DNA of 64,000 nucleotides from JADGHX01 sp035760965 (GTDB lineage: Bacteria > Pseudomonadota > Gammaproteobacteria > Steroidobacterales > Steroidobacteraceae), in assembly GCA_035760965.1 (NCBI GenBank), contig DASTRY010000052.1, forward strand, positions 8,664 through 72,663. Reading direction: 5' to 3'. Shown here one piece after another: positions 1-8,273 of the stretch. The notes under the pieces were generated by a model. That model saw nothing but the letters and a program-made list of their open reading frames with translations, had not been told where the DNA came from and made no database searches. Every line of letters starts with the position of its first letter. The stretch's first letter is position 1. A program made the translations under genes and the position numbers.

Positions 1-616
1 ACATCTTGGCCACCGAGGCGGGCGCCCCGCGAAACTCCGGCCGGCGATGCACGAGCGTCAAGCTCTCCGCTTTCGGCGCGAGCTCGAGCGCCCAGTCGAG
101 CGCCGAGTCGCCGCCGCCGAACACGACGAGACGCTTGCCGTGCAGCAGGTGCGGGTCGCGCACGCGATAGCGGATGTGCGTGCCCTCGAACGCCTCGGCA
201 CCCTCGAGCCCGATGCGGCGCGGCTGGAACGAGCCGACACCGCCGGCGATCACGACCGCGCCCGCATTGAAGGTGGTGCCGGTGACCGTACGCACGAGGA
301 AGCGGCCGTCTTCGCGGCGCTGCAGCTCCGTCACTTCCTGGCCCAGGTGGAACTGCGGATTGAACGGCTTGATCTGCTGCAGCAGCCGATCGACCAACTC
401 CTGAGCGCCGCACACGGGCAGCGCCGGGATGTCGTAGATCGGCTTGTCGGGGTAGAGCTCCGCGCATTGCCCGCCGGGATGCGCGAGCGAGTCGACGATG
501 TGGGCGCTGATGCCGAGCAGGCCGAGCTCGAACACCTGGAAGAGCCCGCATGGCCCGGCGCCAATGATCACGACCTCGGTGTCGATGACGCCGGAGGCGG
601 GAGTTGCTTCGCTCAA
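1..616 (-). CDS. Ferredoxin--NADP(+) reductase, thioredoxin-reductase-like type (partial, 3' end outside window)
   Basis: FAD/NADPH flavoenzyme that moves electrons between NADPH and ferredoxin or flavodoxin in the cytoplasm. Read on the minus strand, the first residues after the start are SEATPASGVIDTEVVIIGAG, with the FAD-binding GAGPCGLFQ loop, then a FELGLLGISAHIVDSL stretch, a PGGQCAELYPDKPIYDIPA block and a second nucleotide-binding loop (FGGGDSALDW). This order is that of type 2 (TrxR-like) ferredoxin-NADP reductases. About 205 residues are present, so roughly 60 percent of a usual 340-residue protein; the gene leaves the window at base 1. I chose the TTG at 614-616 because no ATG or GTG lies upstream in a sensible position. 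A TATAAT box lies about 37 bases upstream. Diverges from the iorA-like gene. Confidence 0.85.
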   Translation of the reverse strand, partial: MSEATPASGVIDTEVVIIGAGPCGLFQVFELGLLGISAHIVDSLAHPGGQCAELYPDKPIYDIPALPVCGAQELVDRLLQQIKPFNPQFHLGQEVTELQRREDGRFLVRTVTGTTFNAGAVVIAGGVGSFQPRRIGLEGAEAFEGTHIRYRVRDPHLLHGKRLVVFGGGDSALDWALELAPKAESLTLVHRRPEFRGAPASVAKM

Positions 617-652
617 GATGCTGGCCAGACTACGCTTGGAAAAGGGCCGGGG

Positions 653-660
653 ATTATAGT
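653..660. promoter_or_regulatory. Overlapping divergent -10 boxes between the reductase and the hydroxylase operon
   Basis: Bases 653-658 read TATAAT on the minus strand, a perfect -10 for the reductase. On the plus strand 655-660 reads TATAGT (5 of 6) for the iorA-like gene. No convincing -35 box is visible for either direction, so promoter strength is unknown. Overlapping -10 elements would make the two promoters mutually exclusive; that is inference. Confidence 0.45.
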
Positions 661-702
661 ACGAGTGCGGCGCCCGCCGCCGGGGCCAGGGGGAGGATCA
701 CC

Positions 703-1182
703 ATGATCAAGCTCAATGTGAACGGCCAGGACGTCCAGGTCGATGTCGAGCCCGATACGCCTCTCCTCTGGGTTCTCCGGGACACGCTCGGTCTGACCGG
801 CACCAAGTACGGCTGCGGCATGGCGCTCTGCGGTGCCTGCACGGTCCACCTCAACGGTCAGCCGACCCGCTCGTGCGTCACGCCCGTGAGCGCCGTCGGC
901 GAGCAGCGCGTCACCACCATCGAGGGCCTCGCGCCGGAGCGTTCGCATCCGGTCCAGAAAGCGTGGCTCGAGCTCGACGTCCCTCAATGTGGGTATTGCC
1001 AGTCGGGGCAGATCATGTCGGCGGCCGCCTTGCTGGCGCAGAAGCCCCAGCCGACCGACCAGGACATCGACGATGCGATGGCCGGCAACATCTGCCGTTG
1101 CGGAACCTACCCGCGCATTCGCGCGGCCATTCACCGCGCGGCGGAGCTGAGCGGCGAAAAAACCAGCGGCTCGGCGGGCTGA
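703..1182 (+). CDS. iorA: (2Fe-2S)-binding subunit of a molybdenum hydroxylase (isoquinoline 1-oxidoreductase alpha type)
   Basis: Small iron-sulfur subunit of a xanthine-oxidase-family aldehyde or N-heterocycle hydroxylase; it carries electrons from the molybdenum subunit. The 159-residue protein has the plant-type 2Fe-2S motif (YGCGMALCGACTVHLNG, then TRSC) in the first half and the second cluster motif (CGYCQSGQIM, then GNICRCGTYPRI) in the second half, so all eight cluster cysteines are present. The length matches the family (about 150-160). Start is the ATG at 703, with GGGAGG at 690-695 as ribosome site; an upstream GTG-start reading is not supported. The stop is 35 bases before the large subunit, so the two form an operon. 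The true substrate cannot be told from sequence. Confidence 0.9.
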   Translation: MIKLNVNGQDVQVDVEPDTPLLWVLRDTLGLTGTKYGCGMALCGACTVHLNGQPTRSCVTPVSAVGEQRVTTIEGLAPERSHPVQKAWLELDVPQCGYCQSGQIMSAAALLAQKPQPTDQDIDDAMAGNICRCGTYPRIRAAIHRAAELSGEKTSGSAG

Positions 1183-1217
1183 CCCGCCCTCGGCCACGAC
1201 TCCAGGGGGATCGCGCC

Positions 1218-3353
1218 ATGAGTGTCGCAAGACGTGAGTTTCTGAAGAGCACCGCCCTCATCTCGGGCGGCCTGATCATCGGCATGCATCTGCCCGGCTG
1301 CAGCAACAAGCCGGCCGGCCACGCGGGTCCGGTGCAGAATTTCGACTACAACGCCTGGCTCAGAATCGGCACCGACAGCAGCATCACCTTCCTCTGCGAC
1401 CGCTCGGAAATGGGACAGGGGGTGTACACCGCGCTGCCGATGCTGATCGCCGAAGAGCTCGGTGTCGCCGTCAACCGCATCAAGGTGGAGTTCGCACCCG
1501 CAGGCGTCGCGTACACCAACAATCTGCTCGGCACGCAGATCACGGGCGGCAGCACGAGCGTGCGCGATGCGTGGGAGAAGCTGCGCAAGGCCGGCGCGCA
1601 AGCGCGCACCATGCTGCTGACCGCGGCCGCTAAGGAATGGGGCCTCTCGCCCGCCAACTGCCGCGTCGAGCAGGACGCAACGATCGTGTCGCCGTATGGC
1701 AAGCGTCTGAGCTTCGGCGATGTCGCCGAAGCCGCCGCGAAGCTGCCCCCGCCCGAGAACGTGACTCTGAAGGATGCGGCGAGCTTCAAGGTCATCGGCA
1801 CGAGCGCGAAGCGCCTCGATACGCAATTCAAGGTGGACGGTCGCGCGCAGTACGGCATCGACGTGCGGCTGCCGGACATGCTGTATGCCGCCCTCGCCCA
1901 GCCGCCGATGCTGGGCGGAAAAGTGAAGCGCTTCGACGACAGCGCCGCGAAGACGATGCCCGGCTACAAGGCGACGGTGCAAACGTCGTCGGGCGTGGCG
2001 GTCGTGGCCGATTCGTGGTGGCGTGCGCGCAAAGCGCGCGATGCGCTCAAGATCGAGTGGGACGCCGGCCCGAACGCGCACCTGAGCGATGCGTCGATCA
2101 TGCAGGGCCTGCAGCGAGCTGCGCCTGCGGCCGGCAAGGTCGCACGCAAAGACGGCGACGTGGATGCGGCGCTGAAGAGCGCCGCGAAGAAGATCAGCCG
2201 CGAGTACCAGCTGCCGCTCCTCGCGCACGCAACGCTGGAGCCGCAGAACTGCACGGCCGATGTGCGCGCGGACAAGTGCGACATCTATGTGCCGACGCAG
2301 ATCCAGCTCGTCGCGCAAGCGGCGGCGGCGCAAGCCGCAGGCCTCAAGCCGGAGCAAGTGAACGTCCACACGACGTTCCTCGGCGGCGGGTTCGGCCGGC
2401 GACTGGACGTCGATTTCATTCCCGCGGCCGTGGAGGTCTCGAAGGCTGTCGGCAAGCCGGTGAAGCTGTTGTGGACTCGCGAGGACGACACGACGCACGA
2501 CACGTATCGCCCGCCGGCGTTCGACACGATCCAGGCCGGCTTCGACAAGGAGGGGCGGCTCACCGCGTTCAAGCTGCACCTCGTCGGGCCATCGATCACG
2601 GCGCGCCTGTTTCCCGCGGTCGTCGAGAAGGCGATCGATCCGTTCGCGATCGAAGCCGCGGCGAACTATCCGTACGACGTGCCGAACGTGCAGGTCGACT
2701 ATCTGCAGCACGAGATCGGCATCAACGTCGGCTACATGCGCTCGGTGAGCCACGCGCTCAACTGCTTCGTCGTCGAGAGCTTCATGGACGAGCTCGCGTG
2801 GGAGGCGAAGAAAGATCCGGTCGAATTCCGCATGGGCCTGCTCGCGAAGCAGCCGCGCTATCGCGAAGTGCTGCGCATGGCCACCCAGGAAGCGCGGTAC
2901 GGCTCGCCGCCGAAAGGCCATTTCCATGGCGTCGCCGTGATGGAGGGCTACGGCACGTACATGGCGCAGGTTGCCGAGATCTCCCTGCAGCCGGACGGCA
3001 AGGTCAAGGTTCACCGCGTCGTCTGCGCCGTCGATTGCGGCCAGACGGTGAACCCCGATACCGTAATGGCCCAGGTCGAAGGCGCGATCGTGTTCGGGCT
3101 CTCGGCCGCGCTCTGGGGCGAGATCAACCTGCAGAACGGGCGCGTGCAGCAGACGAACTTCGACACGTACCGCCTCGTGCGGATGCCCGAGACGCCGCGC
3201 ATCGACACGTACATCGTCGAGAGCTCCGCCGCGCCGGGCGGCATCGGTGAGCCGGCGACCGCGCTCATCGCTCCGGCTCTCGCGAATGCAGTCTATGCGG
3301 CGACAGGCAAGCGCCTGCGCTCGCTGCCGCTTGCCCGGCACAGACTGGCATGA
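1218..3353 (+). CDS. iorB: Molybdopterin-binding subunit of a xanthine dehydrogenase-family hydroxylase (isoquinoline 1-oxidoreductase beta type)
   Basis: Large catalytic subunit partnering the preceding 2Fe-2S protein. The 711-residue product starts with a twin-arginine-like signal (RREFLKSTALISGGLIIG), so the complex is probably exported folded to the periplasm. It shows the molybdopterin contact motifs MGQGVYTALPMLIAEEL near residue 65 and GGGFGRRLDVDF near residue 395, and the C-terminal GGIGEPATALIAPALANAV with the catalytic base glutamate. The length is near the usual 720-750. Start is the ATG at 1218, preceded by AGGGGGA. No cytochrome c gene, often the electron acceptor, lies beside it. 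The substrate could be a quinoline, an aldehyde or another heterocycle; the family is sure, the substrate is not. Confidence 0.9.
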   Translation: MSVARREFLKSTALISGGLIIGMHLPGCSNKPAGHAGPVQNFDYNAWLRIGTDSSITFLCDRSEMGQGVYTALPMLIAEELGVAVNRIKVEFAPAGVAYTNNLLGTQITGGSTSVRDAWEKLRKAGAQARTMLLTAAAKEWGLSPANCRVEQDATIVSPYGKRLSFGDVAEAAAKLPPPENVTLKDAASFKVIGTSAKRLDTQFKVDGRAQYGIDVRLPDMLYAALAQPPMLGGKVKRFDDSAAKTMPGYKATVQTSSGVAVVADSWWRARKARDALKIEWDAGPNAHLSDASIMQGLQRAAPAAGKVARKDGDVDAALKSAAKKISREYQLPLLAHATLEPQNCTADVRADKCDIYVPTQIQLVAQAAAAQAAGLKPEQVNVHTTFLGGGFGRRLDVDFIPAAVEVSKAVGKPVKLLWTREDDTTHDTYRPPAFDTIQAGFDKEGRLTAFKLHLVGPSITARLFPAVVEKAIDPFAIEAAANYPYDVPNVQVDYLQHEIGINVGYMRSVSHALNCFVVESFMDELAWEAKKDPVEFRMGLLAKQPRYREVLRMATQEARYGSPPKGHFHGVAVMEGYGTYMAQVAEISLQPDGKVKVHRVVCAVDCGQTVNPDTVMAQVEGAIVFGLSAALWGEINLQNGRVQQTNFDTYRLVRMPETPRIDTYIVESSAAPGGIGEPATALIAPALANAVYAATGKRLRSLPLARHRLA

Positions 3354-3374
3354 TGCCCCTTTCAGGAGAACCAC

Positions 3375-4703
3375 TTGACCTCTAACGCCGATCTTCACGC
3401 CCGCCGCCTCGCTGCAATTCCTCGCGGTGTCGGCAACTCGCTCGCCGTATACGCAGACCGCGCGTCGAATGCGGAGCTGTGGGACGTGGAAGGCAAGCGC
3501 TACATCGATCTCGCCGCCGGCATCTCGGTCTTGAACACGGGGCACGTGCATCCGAAGGTCAAGGCGGCCGTGGCCGCGCAGCTCGAGAAGCTGATGCACG
3601 CGTGCTTCCAGGTCACGCCGTACGAGAGCTACGTTGCGCTCGCCGAGCGCCTCAACGCGCTTGCGCCCGGCCCGACGCCCAAGAAGACGATCTTCCTGAC
3701 GACCGGGGCGGAGGCCGTGGAGAACGCCGTCAAGATCGCGCGCTTTCACACGAAGCGATCCGCCGTCATTGCGTTCACGGGCGGGTTTCACGGCCGCACG
3801 CTGCTCGGCATCAGCCTCACCGGCAAGGTGCAGCCGTACAAGGCGGGATTCGGGCCGATGGTGCCCGAGGTCTTCCACGTGCCGTATCCCATGGCGTATC
3901 ACGGCATCACGGTCGAGGATTCGCTCGATGCGCTGAACCGCTTGTTCAAGGCGGACGTCGATCCGCAGCGGGTGGCGGCGATCATCATCGAGCCGGTGCT
4001 CGGCGAAGGCGGCTTCTACCAGGCGCCGCCGGAGCTGATGCGCAAGTTGCGCACGCTGTGCGACTCGCACGGCATCGTGCTGATCGTCGACGAGATTCAG
4101 GCCGGCTTCGGCCGCACGGGCAAGATGTTCGCCGTCGAGCACTCCGGCATCGAGCCGGACCTCATGACGATCGCGAAGAGCGTCGCGGGCGGCGTGCCGC
4201 TCTCGGCGGTCATCGGCAAGGCCGACATCATGGACGCGCCGGGTGTCGGCGGCCTGGGTGGCACCTACGCCGGCTCGCCGCTCGGCTGTGCCGCCGGCCT
4301 CGCCGTGCTGGATGTGATGCGCGAAGAGAAGCTGCTCGATCGGGCGCAGGAGACCGGCCGGTTCATGGTGTCGCGGCTGAAGGGATTGCAGGCGCGCTTT
4401 CCCTGCATCGGCGATGTGCGCGGGGTCGGGTCGATGGTCGCCATCGAGCTCGTGAAGAACCGCCGCCCCGACTCACCCGACGCGGAGCTCACCAAGGCGC
4501 TCGTGCAGGCGGCCGGTCGCCGCGGCCTGATCATCCTCGCGTGCGGCATGTACGGGAACGTCATCCGATTTCTCGCGCCGCTCACGATTTCCGACGCGCT
4601 GCTGAAAGAGGGCATGAACCTCTTCGAGCAGGCGCTCGCGGATGCGGTGACTGCCCAGGAAGGAAAGACGACCGCGGCGGCCGTGAACGCGGCGTCGGCC
4701 TAG
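3375..4703 (+). CDS. gabT: 4-aminobutyrate--2-oxoglutarate transaminase
   Basis: PLP-dependent class III aminotransferase that converts 4-aminobutyrate plus 2-oxoglutarate to succinate semialdehyde and glutamate. The 442-residue protein carries FLTTGAEAVENAVKIAR, the AFTGGFHGRT motif, the cofactor aspartate in LIVDEIQAGFGRTG and the Schiff-base lysine K268 in TIAKSVAGG, then GGTYAGSPLGCAAGLAVL. The start is TTG at 3375 with AGGAGA at 3364-3369. It follows iorB by 21 bases, so it is probably in that operon. No succinate semialdehyde dehydrogenase is adjacent. Related omega-aminotransferases use other amines, so GABA is the best but not the only candidate. Confidence 0.88.
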   Translation: MTSNADLHARRLAAIPRGVGNSLAVYADRASNAELWDVEGKRYIDLAAGISVLNTGHVHPKVKAAVAAQLEKLMHACFQVTPYESYVALAERLNALAPGPTPKKTIFLTTGAEAVENAVKIARFHTKRSAVIAFTGGFHGRTLLGISLTGKVQPYKAGFGPMVPEVFHVPYPMAYHGITVEDSLDALNRLFKADVDPQRVAAIIIEPVLGEGGFYQAPPELMRKLRTLCDSHGIVLIVDEIQAGFGRTGKMFAVEHSGIEPDLMTIAKSVAGGVPLSAVIGKADIMDAPGVGGLGGTYAGSPLGCAAGLAVLDVMREEKLLDRAQETGRFMVSRLKGLQARFPCIGDVRGVGSMVAIELVKNRRPDSPDAELTKALVQAAGRRGLIILACGMYGNVIRFLAPLTISDALLKEGMNLFEQALADAVTAQEGKTTAAAVNAASA

Positions 4704-4767
4704 CGAGATTCGGAGACATTCGCCGGACGGCGCGGGGCGCGGAGGTCGCTCGGCGCCTGAGTCGCGA

Positions 4768-4832
4768 TCGGTCGCGGCGCGGATGTCCCTCTGCATTGGA
4801 CCCGTGCTCGGTCGCGGCGCGGATGCGCCGCG
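4768..4832. repeat. 18-bp direct repeat and GC hairpin between convergent genes
   Basis: The 18-mer TCGGTCGCGGCGCGGATG occurs at 4768-4785 and again at 4808-4825, 40 bases apart. The second copy runs into an 8-bp perfect stem (4813-4820 with 4825-4832, loop GGAT). It sits between gabT and a converging gene and may stop transcription from both sides, but no T-run follows, so a rho-independent terminator is not shown. Confidence 0.5.
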
Positions 4833-4881
4833 CACGAACCGAGACGTCCGCGCCCTGGCCCCTTCACGGGGGCCACGCGGG

Positions 4882-5181
4882 CTAAGCGCGCCCGGCGTTC
4901 GCGTCCGTCGGCGTGTGGAAGTACTCGCTCTCGGCGGCGAGCTGCTCGACGAGCTTCTTCAGCTCCGCCATGCGGCCCTCCGCGGTACTGATTGGCATGC
5001 AATCCTGGCATCGCGGATCGCCGCACGGTTGTCTCGAGTACAACCAGTACTGGAGCGCGCCCGCCAGCAGTCCGTCCGCGATGTCCCAAAGATCCGCGTC
5101 CTTATCGCGGTCGGCCAATCGATTCCCGAGGTCGACGGCTTTCGTGAACGCCGAATCGAAGGTGTCCGCGATTTCAGTCAT
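4882..5181 (-). CDS. Small hypothetical protein with a Cys-rich CGDPRCQDC motif
   Basis: A 99-residue acidic, helical, soluble protein of unknown function. The start of the protein is MTEIADTFDSAFTKAVDLGN; the middle has WDIADGLLAGALQYWLYS, then CGDPRCQDC, which could bind a metal, and a helical tail ending NAGRA. I chose the ATG at 5181 rather than upstream codons because a TATACT box lies only 6 bases before it, so the transcript probably starts at or next to the start codon (leaderless), and no Shine-Dalgarno is present. It converges on gabT and diverges from the GGDEF/EAL gene. I recognise no family. Confidence 0.6.
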   Translation of the reverse strand: MTEIADTFDSAFTKAVDLGNRLADRDKDADLWDIADGLLAGALQYWLYSRQPCGDPRCQDCMPISTAEGRMAELKKLVEQLAAESEYFHTPTDANAGRA

Positions 5182-5592
5182 GGAGATAGTATAAAGCCAA
5201 AGCCCGTGAATTCCCCGCTTCGGACGCGTCACTGCCGCGCCCGTGCCTCCCGGTCCGATCGGTGGCGACTCCCCGCCGCGCCTACCGCATCGACATGCGC
5301 AGAATACGCCGAACCTCTCCTTCGATGGGCGGCCGCGAGTACACATTCGCGGCCTGTCCGTTAGCAGCGAACGAGACTTCGCTCACCGCTCTGTAATAAA
5401 TACCTGTCGCCGAGACGCGCCGACTTTCACACAGCGCGACCCATTGCGCACGACACGAGCCCGCACAGCGAACGACCCCCACTTCTGCGAAGCCCGCCTC
5501 GGAAGCGTGTCCGTGACCGTCCCATCATGCGCGCCGCGCGAAGTGCCCTTGCGCACGAACAAACGCCGACCGGCCCAACGACCTTATGTCTC
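5182..5592. other. Divergent intergenic region
   Basis: About 410 bases between the small hypothetical gene and the GGDEF/EAL gene. The only AT-rich island is at 5392-5402 (TGTAATAAATA), which could supply a -10 for the rightward gene; no matching -35 is clear. The reading frames that cross the region look like random high-GC translation. I see no RNA gene. Confidence 0.4.
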
Positions 5593-8214
5593 ATGCAAGA
5601 AGAACCCGTGCAAACAGCTGATAGGGCTCGAGCCGTGCGGCGCACGGCGCGCCTGCTGGGAGCACGGCGTTCTCTACGACTGGGCATCGGCGCCCGGCTG
5701 GCCCTGGGCCTCACGGCCGTCGCCATCGTCATCCTCATCGGGCACACCGTTGCCACGGAGACCACCCGCAAGGCGGTGGAGGCCGTGCGCAGCATGCAGC
5801 AGGACCACGAGCCCATCGCCCGGCGCGCCAGCACCGTGGTCGAGAAGCTGGTGGCCTATGACCGCGCGGTCAGCGAGTACCTGCAGGCCGCGCGCAACCC
5901 GGACATGGGCTCGATCGTCTCGGCGCACGACGTGCTCAACGCCGCATTGGCGGACTACTTCGAGCGCAACCCCGTCCCGCACCTCACGCCCGCCACCATG
6001 GAGCTGCGCGCGCGGATCGGCGAGCACATGGCGCGCGGCCGTGCTCTGGCCGAGCAAGCGACGCAGCGGGCCGATTGGGTCGCCCGCCGGCATGAGGCGC
6101 TCGACCGTCTGCAGAAGCGCGTTGCCGCGGCAGGCGGCGCCGGCGTCCGGATCGACGAGGACCAGGTGTTCGCGCGGCGCTCGCTCGCCGAACTCAGCAC
6201 GGCGGCCAATGCGCTGCGCGGTTTCGGCGCCGCGGGCGCCGGGGTCGCCGAAGAGAAGGAATTCGCGGCCGTGCTCACGCGTCACGCGTCAGAGCTTGGG
6301 AAGTCCCCGGGCAAGGCGTGGCTCGACCTCGTTCGCGAGGACTTCAACGACGCCGTCCGGCTGCGGACGCTGATCGAGAAGTTCGACGCCTTCAATGGCA
6401 CCACCCGGCGCGAGTTCCTGGACGATGGCGTGGCCTTGCTCGTGCTCGCGCAGAAGGAGCTGCAGGCGCCGGCACGGCGCGGCCTGTTGGTGGCGGCCGA
6501 GAACGCGGCGTCCTCGGCCGAGGAAGCCGAAGCGACGCTCGCCCGGACCGGCATCGCCGTGATGGCCGTCGTCATCGTCGTATCGGTGATGCTCATGATC
6601 GGCATTGCGCGCCCGATTCGCCGCCTGACCGCGGTCACTCGCCAGCTCGCGGCGGGGCATCGGGGGGCTCGCGCCCCGCGCGGCGGTTCCGCCGAGATCG
6701 ATCAGCTGGCGGAATCGTTCAATGCCATGGCCGACCAGGTGGCCAACGCGGAGATGGAGCTGCGCGCGCACCAGGCCGAGCTCGAAAAGCACGTCGCCGA
6801 GCGCACGCGCCAGCTGCATCACCTGGCGCATCACGACTCGCTGACGCAGCTGCCGAACCGGCGGCAGCTCGGCGCCCGTCTCGCCGGCGCGCTCACGCGC
6901 GCCACCGCCACGGGGCAGAAGCTCGCGCTGCTGTTCGTCGATCTCGACAACTTCAAGTCGATCAACGATACGCTCGGGCACAACTTCGGCGACCGCGTGC
7001 TGCAGGTCGTGGCGGAACGCCTGCGCACCGCGGCCGGACCGCGTACGGTGCTCGCGCGCTTGGGTGGCGATGAATTCACCGTGCTGATCGAAGACGTGCG
7101 CTCGCACGAAGAGGTGCTGGACCGCGCGAACGAGATCGTGCAGGCGCTCCAGCAGCCCCTGTCGATCAAGGGGCGCGTGCTGTCGACGAGCGCGAGCGTC
7201 GGCGCGAGCCTTTTCCCCGAGCATGCAACGGATGCGGATGCCCTGCTTCGCGCGGCCGATGTGGCGCTGTTCCGTGCCAAGGAGCTCGGGCGCAATCGCT
7301 GCGCGCTCTATCGACCGTCGTTGTACGACGCCGCGGCCCAGCGATTCCGCCTCGAACAGTCGCTGCGCCGTGCGGTCGAGAACGGCGATCTGATGCTCGT
7401 CTACCAGCCGCAGATCGCCCTGCACTCGTTCGAGCCCGTGGGCGTCGAGGCGCTGCTGCGCTGGCGCAAGCCCGACGGACGCATCGCGACCGCCACCGAA
7501 TTCATTCACATCGCCGAGAAGACCGGGCTCATGCACGAGCTGACCGAATGGGTGCTGCGCGGCGCGACCTCGGCGGTGGCGGCGTGGCGCGCGCAAGGCT
7601 GGGCGCGGGCCTCGGTGGCGATCAACGTCTCGCCCCAACAGCTTTTCGAAGGCACCTTTCCGGATCAGGTGAAGCACGCGCTCGAGGTGACGCACCTGCC
7701 GCCGAGCGCGCTGGAGCTCGAGCTGACCGAGATGGTGTTCCAGACGGGCGCGACGACGATCGAAGCGCTGCGCCGGCTGCGCGCCATGGGCGTCTCGATC
7801 GCGCTCGACGACTTCGGCATCGGCTACTCATCGCTCACGTCGCTGGAACAGCTGCCGATCACGCGCGTGAAGCTCGACAGAATGCTGGTGGAAGCGGTGG
7901 ATACCAATCCGCGCTCCGCTGCCATCGCGCGCTCGATCATCGCCCTGTGCCACGGCCTCGGGCTGCACGTCGTCGCGGAAGGCGTGGAGCGCGACCCGCA
8001 GCTCGAATTCCTGTCGCGCTGCGGCCCACTCGGTGTGCAGGGCTATCTCGTTGCGCATCCGGCCACCGCCGACGCCGTCCCGGCCGAAGTCAACGCCGCG
8101 GTCGAGCGCACGCGCCGTATCCTCGAAGAGGCGGCCGCGCGCGGCGATTCGGACAATCCCGACCAAGGGTCGCTGGTTTTCGTCGAAGCGAATCCGCGGC
8201 GGCTACGCGGCTGA
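5593..8214 (+). CDS. Membrane GGDEF-EAL cyclic-di-GMP turnover protein with HAMP domain
   Basis: Bifunctional second-messenger protein. With the ATG at 5593 it has 873 residues: a membrane segment at about 31-52, a periplasmic helical sensor region to about 315, a second membrane segment at about 320-338, a HAMP linker, a GGDEF domain with intact GGDEF at 491-495 (diguanylate cyclase), and an EAL domain with EALLR at 619-623, INVSP, ELTEM, DDFGIGYSSL, VKLD, AEGVE and QGY, so the phosphodiesterase residues all look present. Which activity dominates cannot be told. A GTG at 5608 with AAGAAGA just upstream is an alternative start; another frame-open start lies at 5527. The sensor ligand is unknown. 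Confidence 0.9.
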   Translation: MQEEPVQTADRARAVRRTARLLGARRSLRLGIGARLALGLTAVAIVILIGHTVATETTRKAVEAVRSMQQDHEPIARRASTVVEKLVAYDRAVSEYLQAARNPDMGSIVSAHDVLNAALADYFERNPVPHLTPATMELRARIGEHMARGRALAEQATQRADWVARRHEALDRLQKRVAAAGGAGVRIDEDQVFARRSLAELSTAANALRGFGAAGAGVAEEKEFAAVLTRHASELGKSPGKAWLDLVREDFNDAVRLRTLIEKFDAFNGTTRREFLDDGVALLVLAQKELQAPARRGLLVAAENAASSAEEAEATLARTGIAVMAVVIVVSVMLMIGIARPIRRLTAVTRQLAAGHRGARAPRGGSAEIDQLAESFNAMADQVANAEMELRAHQAELEKHVAERTRQLHHLAHHDSLTQLPNRRQLGARLAGALTRATATGQKLALLFVDLDNFKSINDTLGHNFGDRVLQVVAERLRTAAGPRTVLARLGGDEFTVLIEDVRSHEEVLDRANEIVQALQQPLSIKGRVLSTSASVGASLFPEHATDADALLRAADVALFRAKELGRNRCALYRPSLYDAAAQRFRLEQSLRRAVENGDLMLVYQPQIALHSFEPVGVEALLRWRKPDGRIATATEFIHIAEKTGLMHELTEWVLRGATSAVAAWRAQGWARASVAINVSPQQLFEGTFPDQVKHALEVTHLPPSALELELTEMVFQTGATTIEALRRLRAMGVSIALDDFGIGYSSLTSLEQLPITRVKLDRMLVEAVDTNPRSAAIARSIIALCHGLGLHVVAEGVERDPQLEFLSRCGPLGVQGYLVAHPATADAVPAEVNAAVERTRRILEEAAARGDSDNPDQGSLVFVEANPRRLRG

Positions 8215-8273
8215 CCCCCGCTCGATTAAGATGCCGCGCCCGTGGTGATTGCGGGTGTTTCAGGGGACTAGCG

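Noticed and set aside
1131..4142. A 1003-codon open frame on the minus strand
   Set aside because: It is antisense to iorB and gabT, whose motifs and ribosome sites are clear; its translation is Arg/His/Asp-rich without any domain, a common effect of high GC.
4768..4825. Repeats at 40-base period considered as a CRISPR fragment
   Set aside because: Only two short copies, next to a GC hairpin, with no cas genes.
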